Shown here piece by piece: positions 1 through 7,499 of a stretch of DNA of 12,485 nt. Numbering within the stretch: position 1 is the stretch's first letter; each line of letters starts with the position of its first letter. The position numbers and the translations under genes were made by a program. Source of the stretch: Planctomycetaceae bacterium UBA6163 (GTDB lineage: Bacteria > Planctomycetota > Planctomycetia > Pirellulales > Pirellulaceae); contig DIUH01000098.1 of assembly GCA_002428205.1 (NCBI GenBank), forward strand, positions 1 to 12,485. Reading direction: 5' to 3'. The notes under the pieces were generated by a model. The model was not told the DNA's origin. It ran no database searches and saw nothing but the letters and a program-made list of their open reading frames with translations.

Positions 1-3
1 CGG

Positions 4-1008
4 TCATGATACCATCTGTGCCAATTTCTCTTTCGCCTTGCCTTGGTCGATCGCGGCGGCGGCTTGCTTGACGCCTTCTACCAATGAATCGGTTTTGCCG
101 ACCAACCACAACGCCGCTGCGGTGCCCGCCAAGACGACGTTGCGACACGGCCCGGATTTGCCTGACAACAAATCGCGAATGATCGCCGCGCTCGCTTCGG
201 GATCGGCCGCCTGCAGGTCCGACAAGTTGGCCGCTGGCAAGCCGAACGATTCGTGGGTCCAGCGATGATGGATGATTTTTCCGTCGCGAACTTCTGCGAC
301 GTGTGTGGCCGCGCCGAGTGAGACTTCGTCTTGTCCGTCTTCGCCCGAAACGACCGCCGAACGGGTTGTGCCCAATTGCTGTAGCGCCGCGGCGATCTTG
401 TCGCGAGCGGCGATCGTGGGGGTGCCGAGCAATTGGTGGGTCGCGCCGGCGGGGTTGCACAGGGGTCCGAGCATGTTGAACAGTGTCGGAACGCCCAGCG
501 CGCGGCGAATCGCGACCACGTGACGCATCGCCGGGTGCAGTTTGGGGGCAAAGCAGAAACAGATGCCGACTTCGTCCAGCGTACGGCTGACCTGGTCGAC
601 CTCGCCTTCGATCGCCACTCCCAAAACCGCCAACACGTCGGCCGAACCGCTGTGGCTGGTCGCTCGCCGGTTGCCGTGTTTGGCGACCGCGACGCCGCAG
701 GCCGAGGTCACGATCGCCGTCGCGGTGCTGATGTTGAACGTCCCCGTGCCGCTGCCGCCGGTGCCGCAGGTGTCAAGCAGCGTTGTGTGGCGATGGGCGA
801 TCGGGGTCATGTGGCGTCGCATGGCTTGGGCGGCACCCACCAATTCGTCGACCGCTTCGCCTTTGTCGCGAATCGCCAGCAAGAGTTGTCCGACCAGATC
901 CGCGTCCGCTTCGCCACGCAATAACGTGTCGATCAGGTGGCCGGTTTGGTCTGCGGTCAAGTCTTGGCCGCTGCGGGCTGTTTGAATGGCGTCGTCGAAA
1001 GAGATCAT
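4..1008 (-). CDS. trpD: Anthranilate phosphoribosyltransferase (TrpD)
   Basis: This enzyme transfers the phosphoribosyl group of PRPP to anthranilate, the second step from chorismate in tryptophan synthesis, and acts in the cytoplasm. The 334-residue product has the family's normal full length. Visible signatures are the glycine-rich PRPP loop GTGGSGTGTFNIST, the KHGNRRATSHSGSADVL block, the anthranilate-site segment FCFAPKLHPAMRHV followed by GVPTLFNMLGPLCNP, and the acidic metal motif DEVSLG near the C-terminus. The gene is complete: its TGA stop is three bases from the window edge. The ATG at 1008 has no clear Shine-Dalgarno sequence. It is transcribed away from the nucleoside hydrolase across about 116 bp. 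No other trp gene is visible, so any trp operon would lie beyond the left edge. Confidence 0.96.
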   Translation of the reverse strand: MISFDDAIQTARSGQDLTADQTGHLIDTLLRGEADADLVGQLLLAIRDKGEAVDELVGAAQAMRRHMTPIAHRHTTLLDTCGTGGSGTGTFNISTATAIVTSACGVAVAKHGNRRATSHSGSADVLAVLGVAIEGEVDQVSRTLDEVGICFCFAPKLHPAMRHVVAIRRALGVPTLFNMLGPLCNPAGATHQLLGTPTIAARDKIAAALQQLGTTRSAVVSGEDGQDEVSLGAATHVAEVRDGKIIHHRWTHESFGLPAANLSDLQAADPEASAAIIRDLLSGKSGPCRNVVLAGTAAALWLVGKTDSLVEGVKQAAAAIDQGKAKEKLAQMVS

Positions 1009-1124
1009 TTGCGGTCAGCGGTTGCGGATGGATCGATGGCGAAAAAAAATAGATCGGTCTGAAGTGTGCGGTTTTATCCCAGATGGGCTCGTTCAGCGAC
1101 GCGTCAGGCGCTAAAATCGTCGGC
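1009..1124. promoter_or_regulatory. Divergent intergenic region between trpD and the nucleoside hydrolase
   Basis: These 116 bases must hold the start signals for both divergent genes if each has its own promoter. The visible landmarks are an A8 run near 1041 and AT-rich segments on either side of it. I could not assign convincing -35/-10 boxes, a trp attenuator or a Trp-codon leader peptide. The assignment as a promoter region rests on gene orientation alone. Confidence 0.4.
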
Positions 1125-2066
1125 ATGAACAGAAAAGTAATCATCGATTGTGACCCGGGGATCGACGACGCCGTCGCCCTCTGTCTGGCTTTATCCGATC
1201 CGCGGTTAGACGTGCTGGCAATCACGTCGACGGCTGGTGTTGTCGACGCAGATCAAGCGACAACCAATGTCCGCGCGATTGTCAACCTGCTGGATCCGCC
1301 GCGATACCCACGAATCGGGGCCGCGTCGGAGTGTGAAAACGCGCCCGTTGCGGACGATAACGAATTGCACGGGCATGATGGCATGGCCGGTTTAAACTTC
1401 GAAATCACCGATCGCCAGCATCAACATGCTAGCGAAAAGGTGATCGCCGAATTGTTGCGATTGCATCCGGGCCAAATCACGATCATCTGTTGTGGGCCGT
1501 TGACCAACATCGCGCGGGTTTTTAATCGCGACCCCGGCACCGTATCGCTGGTCGATAAAGTGATCATATGCGGTGGCACCTACATGGCACCGGGCAACCG
1601 AACGCCGTCGGCCGAAGCGAATCTGCATTATGACCCGCCAGCGGCTCGCGACGTATTCGCATCGGCAACGACGAAAAGTTTGGTGCCGTTGGACGTCACT
1701 GACCAAGTTTCGTTCGGCATCGACTTATTGGACGCCTTGCCCAGCAAAATGACGCGTGCGGGTGAGCTGCTGCACCGGATTTTGCAATATTCGTTTCGGG
1801 CCAACCATCAATATCTGGGACGCGAAACGATTTCGCTTGCCGACCCGACGGCGATCATGGCGGTGCTGGAGCCCGATTTGTTTACCTGGCGAGAGATGGC
1901 TGGCGACGTTGAAACTCAAGGGATGCTGACTCGCGGCGCGACGGTGTTCGATCGCCGCATGCGCCAGCAGTGGCAATTCAACATGGAAGTGGCGATCGAT
2001 GTCGACGCGGTCGAAGTTCGCGAGCGAATCATTCGCGGGCTGCGTTTCGCGGGCCAGCAACCATAA
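1125..2066 (+). CDS. Inosine-uridine-type nucleoside hydrolase (IunH family)
   Basis: The family hydrolyses the N-glycosidic bond of nucleosides to ribose and free base, in nucleoside salvage or catabolism. From ATG 1125 the protein has 313 residues, close to the usual length. The calcium- and ribose-binding motif DCDPGIDDA then sits at residues 8-16, placing D10, D14 and D15 exactly as in characterised members. An upstream in-frame ATG at 1083 would add 14 residues of no obvious family character. The ribose-binding segment SAEANLHYDP (Glu, Asn) and the late Asp (D240) are present. The usual His before that Asp (HDP) is Ala here (A239-D240-P), so base preference or leaving-group activation may differ. 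Base specificity cannot be read from the sequence. The gene is monocistronic by context: divergent from trpD and convergent with the metallophosphoesterase. Confidence 0.9.
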   Translation: MNRKVIIDCDPGIDDAVALCLALSDPRLDVLAITSTAGVVDADQATTNVRAIVNLLDPPRYPRIGAASECENAPVADDNELHGHDGMAGLNFEITDRQHQHASEKVIAELLRLHPGQITIICCGPLTNIARVFNRDPGTVSLVDKVIICGGTYMAPGNRTPSAEANLHYDPPAARDVFASATTKSLVPLDVTDQVSFGIDLLDALPSKMTRAGELLHRILQYSFRANHQYLGRETISLADPTAIMAVLEPDLFTWREMAGDVETQGMLTRGATVFDRRMRQQWQFNMEVAIDVDAVEVRERIIRGLRFAGQQP

Positions 2067-2111
2067 CGGGTCAAGCCGCGACAATCGCGATGGGGCTGGC
2101 CGAGCGAAGCA

Positions 2112-2135
2112 GGTCGATGGCCGTCATCATCGACC
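2112..2135. terminator. Possible bidirectional terminator hairpin
   Basis: A perfect 8-bp inverted repeat (GGTCGATG at 2112-2119, CATCGACC at 2128-2135) with an 8-nt loop lies between two convergent genes and overlaps the metallophosphoesterase stop codon. On the plus strand it is followed by only a short GTGTTT. A proper U-tract is missing, so its role as an intrinsic terminator is a guess from position. Confidence 0.35.
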
Positions 2136-2936
2136 GTGTTTGATGCGATCGCCCAGCATGTTGTCTAGCTCGGGTTCGGCATAGATCTTTGCCGCTGTAA
2201 CGTTGAAATCGTAGGTGACGCGGCGAAATGTTACGGTCGCCGCGGCGTCATCGATGATCACATAACAGCTGCGGTTATCGTCATCGCGTGGTTGTCCGAC
2301 GCTGCCGACGTTCACCATCACCTTTTCGTTGCTCAGTTGAAAGCAGTGGGAGCATTCTTCGGGGGTAACGAATTCGCAACCCGTGGTGAACACGCCGGGC
2401 AAGTGCGTGTGTCCCATGAAGCAATATTTTTGCACCTTTGAAAACAGCGACTCCATCTTTCGCGTGTCAAAAATGTATTCGGGGAAGACATATTCATTGG
2501 TAGGGTCACGCGGCGAACCGTGAACGAACAGGTAGTCGCCATCGGCGCGGCTGCGTGGCAGTTCGCCCAGAAAATCCCAGCGACGATTGATTTGTGTGGT
2601 TCCGCCGGGGCCCTGGTCCAGCCGGTCGCGAGTCCAGTAGATCGCTCGCAACGCAACCGGATTGAAACCGTCGGGATCGAACAACGCGGCTTGGTCATGA
2701 TTTCCGAGAATCGTCCACTTAGCCCGGCGAATCACCAAATCGAGGCATTCGCAGGGGTTGGGGCCGTAACCGATGATATCGCCCAGACAAACCAGTTCGT
2801 CGATCTGTTGACCATCGATGTCCGCCAGGACAGCCTGCAGGGCTTCCAGATTGCCGTGAATATCACTGATGACGGCTCGTTTCACTGGTTCAGACTCGGT
2901 GCGAAGATTGCGAGGAGGAAATTGACGACGAGCCAC
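2127..2936 (-). CDS. Calcineurin-like metallophosphoesterase, YfcE/MJ0936 type
   Basis: A two-metal phosphoesterase of unknown natural substrate; relatives hydrolyse phosphodiesters or phosphomonoesters. The metal-binding motifs appear in the expected order: SDIHGN, then GDIIGYGP, GNHD, a central VHGSP and GHTH near the C-terminus. The start is uncertain. The family core begins at GTG 2885 (VKRAVISDIHGN). However, the only good Shine-Dalgarno sequence (AGAGGAG) lies 8 nt upstream of GTG 2936, which is the start chosen; it gives a basic 17-residue extension and 270 residues in total. A further GTG at 2945 overlaps the Shine-Dalgarno sequence and is unlikely. The gene is divergent from tsaB and convergent with the nucleoside hydrolase, so it is probably expressed alone. 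The family is certain; the cellular role is not. Confidence 0.9.
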   Translation of the reverse strand: MARRQFPPRNLRTESEPVKRAVISDIHGNLEALQAVLADIDGQQIDELVCLGDIIGYGPNPCECLDLVIRRAKWTILGNHDQAALFDPDGFNPVALRAIYWTRDRLDQGPGGTTQINRRWDFLGELPRSRADGDYLFVHGSPRDPTNEYVFPEYIFDTRKMESLFSKVQKYCFMGHTHLPGVFTTGCEFVTPEECSHCFQLSNEKVMVNVGSVGQPRDDDNRSCYVIIDDAAATVTFRRVTYDFNVTAAKIYAEPELDNMLGDRIKHGR

Positions 2937-2948
2937 GGCCTGCACTCC
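2937..2948 (-). promoter_or_regulatory. Ribosome-binding site of the metallophosphoesterase
   Basis: On the minus strand AGAGGAG precedes GTG 2936 by about 8 nt. It is one of the few convincing Shine-Dalgarno sequences in the window. It favours the longer reading of the gene over the family-based start at 2885. Confidence 0.45.
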
Positions 2949-3060
2949 TCTGCAGGGTGATGGCCGTTAGCCACGTATGATGCCCGATAGTTTAACGCTA
3001 TTTTGGTAACTCTGACACCCAATGAATGCCGCAAACCGCTGGCTCGTTCGAATAATCTTG

Positions 3061-3846
3061 ATGGTTATCACCGATTTCAATGCCGCTTCCGACCGACCTG
3101 GCCAGTCGCAACGATTGCGCGGACTGCTAGCGATCGAGACCGGCGGGCGTACCGGATCGATCGCGTGGCATTTCGGCGATGGCTCCAATCGCTATATTCC
3201 GCTCGATCCATCCAAGCGGACTGCGGTGACGCTCGCATCGGCCGTCGCTGAGATTATCGCCGATTCGCGAAGAGATGCGGTGTCGATCGATGCGGTCGCG
3301 GTGAACGTCGGCCCCGGTTCGTTCACCGGACTGCGGATCGGCGTCACGACGGCCAAGACGCTCGCTTACGCCCTCGGGTGCCGGTTGATCGCCGTCGATT
3401 CGCTGGCCTGTGCCGCCGGGGTGGTCTTTGACCAGCACCCCGACGCGACATCGGTGTGCGTGGCGTTAAACGCGTATCGACAACAGTTGTTTGTCGCGCG
3501 ATGGCGCCGCGACGACTGGCAACGTGCCTTCGCAACCGACTCGCACGGCGCCGCTGATGAAGTTTGGGCCACACAGCGATTTCGTGACTTTGTGACCGTT
3601 GCCACGGATCAGCCAGACTCCCGAATTGTCGTCGACCCGCCGGCGCTGCGCCAGTTGATCGACGTCGATTCGAGCGACGTTGGGGTGAATGCCAGGGCGA
3701 TGGAATCAGTCCAGGCGTCGGAAATTACCGCACGGGACGTGGCGTCGTTCGCATTGCGGTTGGCCCAGCACAATCATTTTGTCGCCCCGATCGGCTGTAA
3801 CCCAAACTATTTAAGGGACAGTGCAGCAGAAGAGAAACTGCGTTAA
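3061..3846 (+). CDS. tsaB: tRNA threonylcarbamoyladenosine biosynthesis protein TsaB (YeaZ)
   Basis: TsaB is the ASKHA-fold partner of TsaD. With TsaE they transfer the threonylcarbamoyl group, made by TsaC, to A37 of ANN-decoding tRNAs (t6A), in the cytoplasm. Diagnostic segments are LLAIETGGRTGSIAW near the N-terminus, the motif NVGPGSFTGLRIG (residues 82-94 from this start), and a C-terminal YLRDSAA typical of the family. Starts are ambiguous. ATG 3022 and ATG 3061 give extensions of about 33 and 20 residues before the usual beginning, whereas TTG 3115 would give MRGLLAIETGG, matching the family start best. None has a clear Shine-Dalgarno sequence. A methyltransferase for another tRNA modification lies two genes downstream. 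Confidence 0.92.
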   Translation: MVITDFNAASDRPGQSQRLRGLLAIETGGRTGSIAWHFGDGSNRYIPLDPSKRTAVTLASAVAEIIADSRRDAVSIDAVAVNVGPGSFTGLRIGVTTAKTLAYALGCRLIAVDSLACAAGVVFDQHPDATSVCVALNAYRQQLFVARWRRDDWQRAFATDSHGAADEVWATQRFRDFVTVATDQPDSRIVVDPPALRQLIDVDSSDVGVNARAMESVQASEITARDVASFALRLAQHNHFVAPIGCNPNYLRDSAAEEKLR

Positions 3847-3928
3847 CCTATCGATGGCTGTTGTTTTTCCAGAAGACAACGCCCAACGCTTCATTGCTAA
3901 CACGTTACGAAATTTGACGAGAATTCTG

Positions 3929-4858
3929 ATGGACAGCCGTTTGCCCGATGCCGCCCGTATCCGAGAAAGTGTGATCGCCGTCCCGCCTTTGGCGCTCAAT
4001 CCCGACGGCGGTTTTAATCGCGAAGAAAACGCCAAGATCATTCGCCACATTACCGCTGGCGGCGTTTCGCACCTGTTGTATGGTGGCAACGCACTGTTTT
4101 ATCACATCCGGCCGAGCCGCTTTGCCGAAGTGCTGGCGCTGTTGGCCGACTTGTCCGACGATAAGACCAGCGTGGTGCCATCGGTTGGCCCGGCTTACGG
4201 TTTGATGATGGACCAGGTCGAAGTGCTGGCCGATTTCGATTTTCCCACCGCAATGGTCCTGCCCCAGCGCGACATCGCCGACGACGCGGGTATCGCAACC
4301 GGCATTCGCCACGCCGCTGAAAAGCTTGGCCGCCCGTTGGTTGTCTACATCAAGTTCGATCGTTGGTTGACAGCCGAAACGGTTCAGAAACTGGAATCCG
4401 ATGGCGTGATTTCCTGGATCAAATACGCCGTCGTTCGCGACAACCCGTCGCAAGACGATTATTTGTGTGAATTGTTGCAGGTGTTCCCCAAGGAGCGGAT
4501 GGTCAGCGGGATTGGCGAACAACCGGCGATCGAGCATCTGCACGAGTTCGGCCTGGGCGGATTCACCAGCGGCTGTGTTTGCGTGTCGCCGGCCAAGAGC
4601 CAACAGATGTTGCACGCGATCGTGGCCGGACGGCTGGACGAAGCCGAAGAGATTCGCAAGTACTTCTTGCCGCTTGAGGATTTGCGGAACGAGATCAACC
4701 CGATCCGCGTCTTGCATGAAGCGGTCGGATTAGCGGGAATTGCGGCGACCGGGCCGCTGATGCCGCTCGTCAGTCCGTTGTCAGATGCCGATCGTTCACG
4801 CGTCCTGGCGGCGGTGAACACGATGCAGGCTTCGCAAACCGCGACCGTCGCTTCGTAA
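3929..4858 (+). CDS. Dihydrodipicolinate synthase/N-acetylneuraminate lyase family protein
   Basis: A TIM-barrel class I aldolase-type protein. Members form a Schiff base between an active-site lysine and a keto acid such as pyruvate. From ATG 3929 it has 309 residues, near the family norm. The barrel opens with VIAVPPLALNPDGGFN. The Schiff-base lysine candidate is K165 in SWIKYAV, and Y140 in VVYIKFD matches the catalytic tyrosine position. The usual GTTGE strand is replaced by GGNAL (residues 52-56), losing the paired Thr that relays protons in DapA. It is therefore probably not a lysine-pathway DapA; its substrate is unknown. The frame is open from 3821, overlapping the tsaB end, and an alternative ATG exists at 3854, but the family core fits 3929 best. 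The stop TAA shares a base with the start of the next gene. Confidence 0.85.
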   Translation: MDSRLPDAARIRESVIAVPPLALNPDGGFNREENAKIIRHITAGGVSHLLYGGNALFYHIRPSRFAEVLALLADLSDDKTSVVPSVGPAYGLMMDQVEVLADFDFPTAMVLPQRDIADDAGIATGIRHAAEKLGRPLVVYIKFDRWLTAETVQKLESDGVISWIKYAVVRDNPSQDDYLCELLQVFPKERMVSGIGEQPAIEHLHEFGLGGFTSGCVCVSPAKSQQMLHAIVAGRLDEAEEIRKYFLPLEDLRNEINPIRVLHEAVGLAGIAATGPLMPLVSPLSDADRSRVLAAVNTMQASQTATVAS

Positions 4859-4860
4859 TG
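4856..4860 (+). promoter_or_regulatory. TAATG stop-start overlap
   Basis: The stop codon of the aldolase-family gene and the ATG of the methyltransferase gene overlap by one base in TAATG. No Shine-Dalgarno sequence is obvious ahead of it, so translation of the second gene probably depends on ribosomes finishing the first. This supports a single transcript for the two genes. Confidence 0.7.
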
Positions 4861-5622
4861 CCGATCCCCGCTCGTCCGACGTTTGCGACCGCCGACCCGC
4901 GGTGGCAGTACAGGATCACCGATGACGGCAGCCCGACGCTGGTTCAGACATCGACTAATGATTCGATGCACAGCGGTTGTGGGGCGTTGGCCGAAACGCG
5001 ATACGTTTATTTGGTCGGCAGCGGCGTGGAATCACGGCTGGCCGCCGGCCAATCGACGCGAGTCTTAGAGCTCGGGTTTGGCACCGGGCTCGGTTGGATG
5101 GTCACCGCCCAAGCGGCGATCGCACACCGGGCGCCGTTGTTTTACCTGGCGCTGGAATCCGACTTGCCGCCTGCTGCGGTGATTCGCCAACTCGATTGGC
5201 ATCGTTTTATCGATAACCGTGATTTGGTTGACGCGACGATTCAGTGGTTCGCCGATGTTGAAGCGGCGTCTGGTACGCAAACGGCGACACCGCCGCTTGT
5301 TTTCGGCAACTTGATCTTAGAAGTTTCCCTAGGTGATGCGGCCACCTGGTGCTGTGGTCCGATGCATGAAAAGTACCAGCTACCGGACCAGCGGTTTGAT
5401 GCGATTTACTTCGATCCATACAGTCCTGAGTCGTCACCTCAACTGTGGCAATCCGATATCTTTGCCGCGATGCACGCGGTGGCGAATCCCGACGGACGAT
5501 TAGCCAGTTATTGTGTCAATCGACAAGTGCGTGATGCGATGAAAGCGGCGGGGTGGAACGTTGCAAAAACAGTTGGCCCGCCAGGTGGTAAAAGGGAAGT
5601 TCTGGTTGCATCGCGGTCGTAA
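4858..5622 (+). CDS. mnmD: MnmD-type tRNA 5-aminomethyl(-2-thio)uridine methyltransferase
   Basis: A Rossmann-fold SAM-dependent methyltransferase resembling the N-terminal domain of E. coli MnmC, which methylates nm5(s2)U34 to mnm5(s2)U34 in the tRNA anticodon. The protein has 254 residues. Visible features are an N-terminal substrate segment (DGSPTLVQTSTNDSMHSGCGA), the SAM loop LELGFGTGLGW, the family motif FDAIYFDPYSPESSPQLW, and the C-terminal GPPGGKREVLVA. The C-terminal FAD oxidase domain of E. coli MnmC is absent, so this is the stand-alone form, which needs nm5U supplied by MnmE/MnmG and possibly another enzyme. It overlaps the preceding gene by one base and ends 11 bp from a convergent gene. 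Methyltransferase identity is firm; the MnmD assignment is strong, from motif order. Confidence 0.87.
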   Translation: MPIPARPTFATADPRWQYRITDDGSPTLVQTSTNDSMHSGCGALAETRYVYLVGSGVESRLAAGQSTRVLELGFGTGLGWMVTAQAAIAHRAPLFYLALESDLPPAAVIRQLDWHRFIDNRDLVDATIQWFADVEAASGTQTATPPLVFGNLILEVSLGDAATWCCGPMHEKYQLPDQRFDAIYFDPYSPESSPQLWQSDIFAAMHAVANPDGRLASYCVNRQVRDAMKAAGWNVAKTVGPPGGKREVLVASRS

Positions 5623-5633
5623 GCCGATTCGCC

Positions 5634-7499
5634 CTACAACCTTGGCTTTTCCGGCTTTACCGGCGATTGCCAAGGGGCGACGCCACGAACTTTCAACTCG
5701 CGGCGAAACACCTTGCCGTCGGTCGTTGTCGCGAACAGCACATTCATCTGCGGACCTGCGAAGACAACATTCGTTGCGACACTGTTTCCCGGCAGCGGAA
5801 TGATGCCGTGACAACGTCCCGGCTGATCAAACACCTGAACGCCCATCTTGGTTGCTAAGTATAGAAAACCGTTGTCGGTCATCGTCGCGCCATCGGCACC
5901 GGTCAACGTTTCATCAACCGGGGCGTGGACGTGATGATAAGGTTGTCCGTTTGCCAGTTTGCCATCATCGCCGATCAAATAAGACCATACATACATTCCG
6001 CGTGAATCCGAAACCAATAAGAATCGATTGTCCGGCGTAGTGATCAATCCGTTGGGCGATTCGATTCCTTCGCCATCGATCTTTTCTGCTGCGACTTGTG
6101 CACTGGCGTCGTTACCGGCGACAGCGTTAGCGTCGGTCGACACCATCATGATGCGATTCTTACGTGGTTCGGTGATATAAACTCGGCCGTTTGCCACGGC
6201 GATATCATTGCAGGCAATTTCATTAGCCAAAACCGTTTGATTCCCCTGGGGATCGACTTTAACGATTTGTTGTTTGCGGCTGAGCGCCACATAGAGGTTG
6301 CCCGCCGCGTCGAACATCAAACCGCTCGCACCCGGCATATCCTTCATGAACAATGCCGCCTTGGTGCCGTCGGAAATTTTCCAGATTTCACCACCCGGGA
6401 CGTTCGTAAAGAAGACGTCGCCGGATGGCGATATCGCGGGGCCTTCTGCGAACTGGTGTCCTTCGCTGATCAATTCCCACGTTTTACCTGGCACCAAAAC
6501 ATTCGCCAAACCATGACGCTCGGAAATCTTTGGCTCGATCACCTGATCGGCATCTTTCCATAACCAGCGCATCGCATCGGGAAAAATCGCTGCACCATGT
6601 TTGCTGTTGTGTCCCCCGTCGCCCCAAACGTGGTTGACGTCATATCCGGCATATTGAAACGCGGACAGCATCGCTTGGTTGGCGATCCACCAATCGCCGC
6701 CATAGATATTCAAATCGCCGCTGCCATCTTGCAGAAAAACCTTGATCGGCTTGGGTTCCGTCTTGCGAATCAGTGTCGGATAAACGTCACCGCCGCGAAG
6801 GCCAACATAGGTTCCGATCGTGCTAAACACGCGTCGGAATTGGTCGGGGCGATGCCAAGCGACGCCGAATGCGGCGATCGCCCCGCTGCTGGCCCCGCCG
6901 ATCGCTCGCAGGTTCGGATCCTCGGTGATCGAAAACTCTTTAGCGACTTCGGGAACAATTTCTTCTACTAAGAATCGTGCGTATCGATCGCTGACCGCGT
7001 CGTATTCCAGGCTGCGATTGAAGCGGTCTTGCGCCGCGTCGCTACCTGACGGGGTGACGCCGGGGTTGATGAACACCCCGATGGTGACGGGCATGTCGCC
7101 CGCATGGATCAGGTTGTCAAACACGGTTGGCACACGCCATGCACCGTTGCGATTGGCGTATCCACCGCCATCCTGAAAAACCATCAATGCGGCTGGCTTA
7201 GCAGGATCGTATTGTTTGGGGATATAAACTTGGTATTCGCGCCGAGTGCCAGGATAAATCCGGCTTTTGTCCCAGGTGTACGATTTCAGTTCGCCTTGCG
7301 GCACATCGAGTTTGGCTTGTGAGTCAGGGCCAAGTTTATAGTCGTCGGCCGCGAGGGTTACGTTTGCGAAAGTGAAGAGGACGCAGCAGCAGATTGAGGC
7401 TGCAACCCATGACAACGATGTCAACGTGGGCATTCGAACGAGGCGCGGATTTTGCATGAGATGATTTTGGGTGAGGTTACGAGATAGTGTGAATGGCAT
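5634..7499 (-). CDS. Secreted esterase fused to an SMP-30/gluconolactonase domain
   Basis: A 621-residue exported two-domain protein. An N-terminal signal peptide has a hydrophobic core near residues 27-48 containing three consecutive Cys and probably ends near residue 50. Residues about 60-320 form an alpha/beta-hydrolase esterase of the enterochelin/feruloyl esterase type: FQDGGGY, the nucleophile elbow GASSG (S204), and a histidine in GDGGHNSKHG (H297). Residues about 340-615 form a six-bladed SMP-30/gluconolactonase propeller: the early metal-ligand Glu in FAEGP (E352), the Asn in ESPNGL, and the Asp in LTGADGAT. Together these could release an ester and open a lactone during polysaccharide breakdown; the substrate is not readable. 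ATG 7499 has a weak AAGGGA upstream; ATG 7457 (residue 15) would give a shorter, more typical signal peptide. Confidence 0.88.
   Translation of the reverse strand: MPFTLSRNLTQNHLMQNPRLVRMPTLTSLSWVAASICCCVLFTFANVTLAADDYKLGPDSQAKLDVPQGELKSYTWDKSRIYPGTRREYQVYIPKQYDPAKPAALMVFQDGGGYANRNGAWRVPTVFDNLIHAGDMPVTIGVFINPGVTPSGSDAAQDRFNRSLEYDAVSDRYARFLVEEIVPEVAKEFSITEDPNLRAIGGASSGAIAAFGVAWHRPDQFRRVFSTIGTYVGLRGGDVYPTLIRKTEPKPIKVFLQDGSGDLNIYGGDWWIANQAMLSAFQYAGYDVNHVWGDGGHNSKHGAAIFPDAMRWLWKDADQVIEPKISERHGLANVLVPGKTWELISEGHQFAEGPAISPSGDVFFTNVPGGEIWKISDGTKAALFMKDMPGASGLMFDAAGNLYVALSRKQQIVKVDPQGNQTVLANEIACNDIAVANGRVYITEPRKNRIMMVSTDANAVAGNDASAQVAAEKIDGEGIESPNGLITTPDNRFLLVSDSRGMYVWSYLIGDDGKLANGQPYHHVHAPVDETLTGADGATMTDNGFLYLATKMGVQVFDQPGRCHGIIPLPGNSVATNVVFAGPQMNVLFATTTDGKVFRRELKVRGVAPWQSPVKPEKPRL

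Noticed and set aside
433..985. Long plus-strand open frames opposite trpD
   Set aside because: They mirror the codons of a complete, well-conserved trpD and have no coding signature.
3905..4717. 270-codon open frame on the minus strand inside the DHDPS-family gene
   Set aside because: It is fully antisense to a gene with clear family motifs, and its translation shows no domain; it is rich in His, Gln and Arg, as expected for a shadow of a GC-rich gene.
5640..5675. Imperfect hairpin CCTTGGC ... GCCAAGG with an inner CCGG stem as a terminator for the mnmD-type gene
   Set aside because: It lies within the coding end of the convergent esterase gene and has no T-tract, so it may only reflect codon content.
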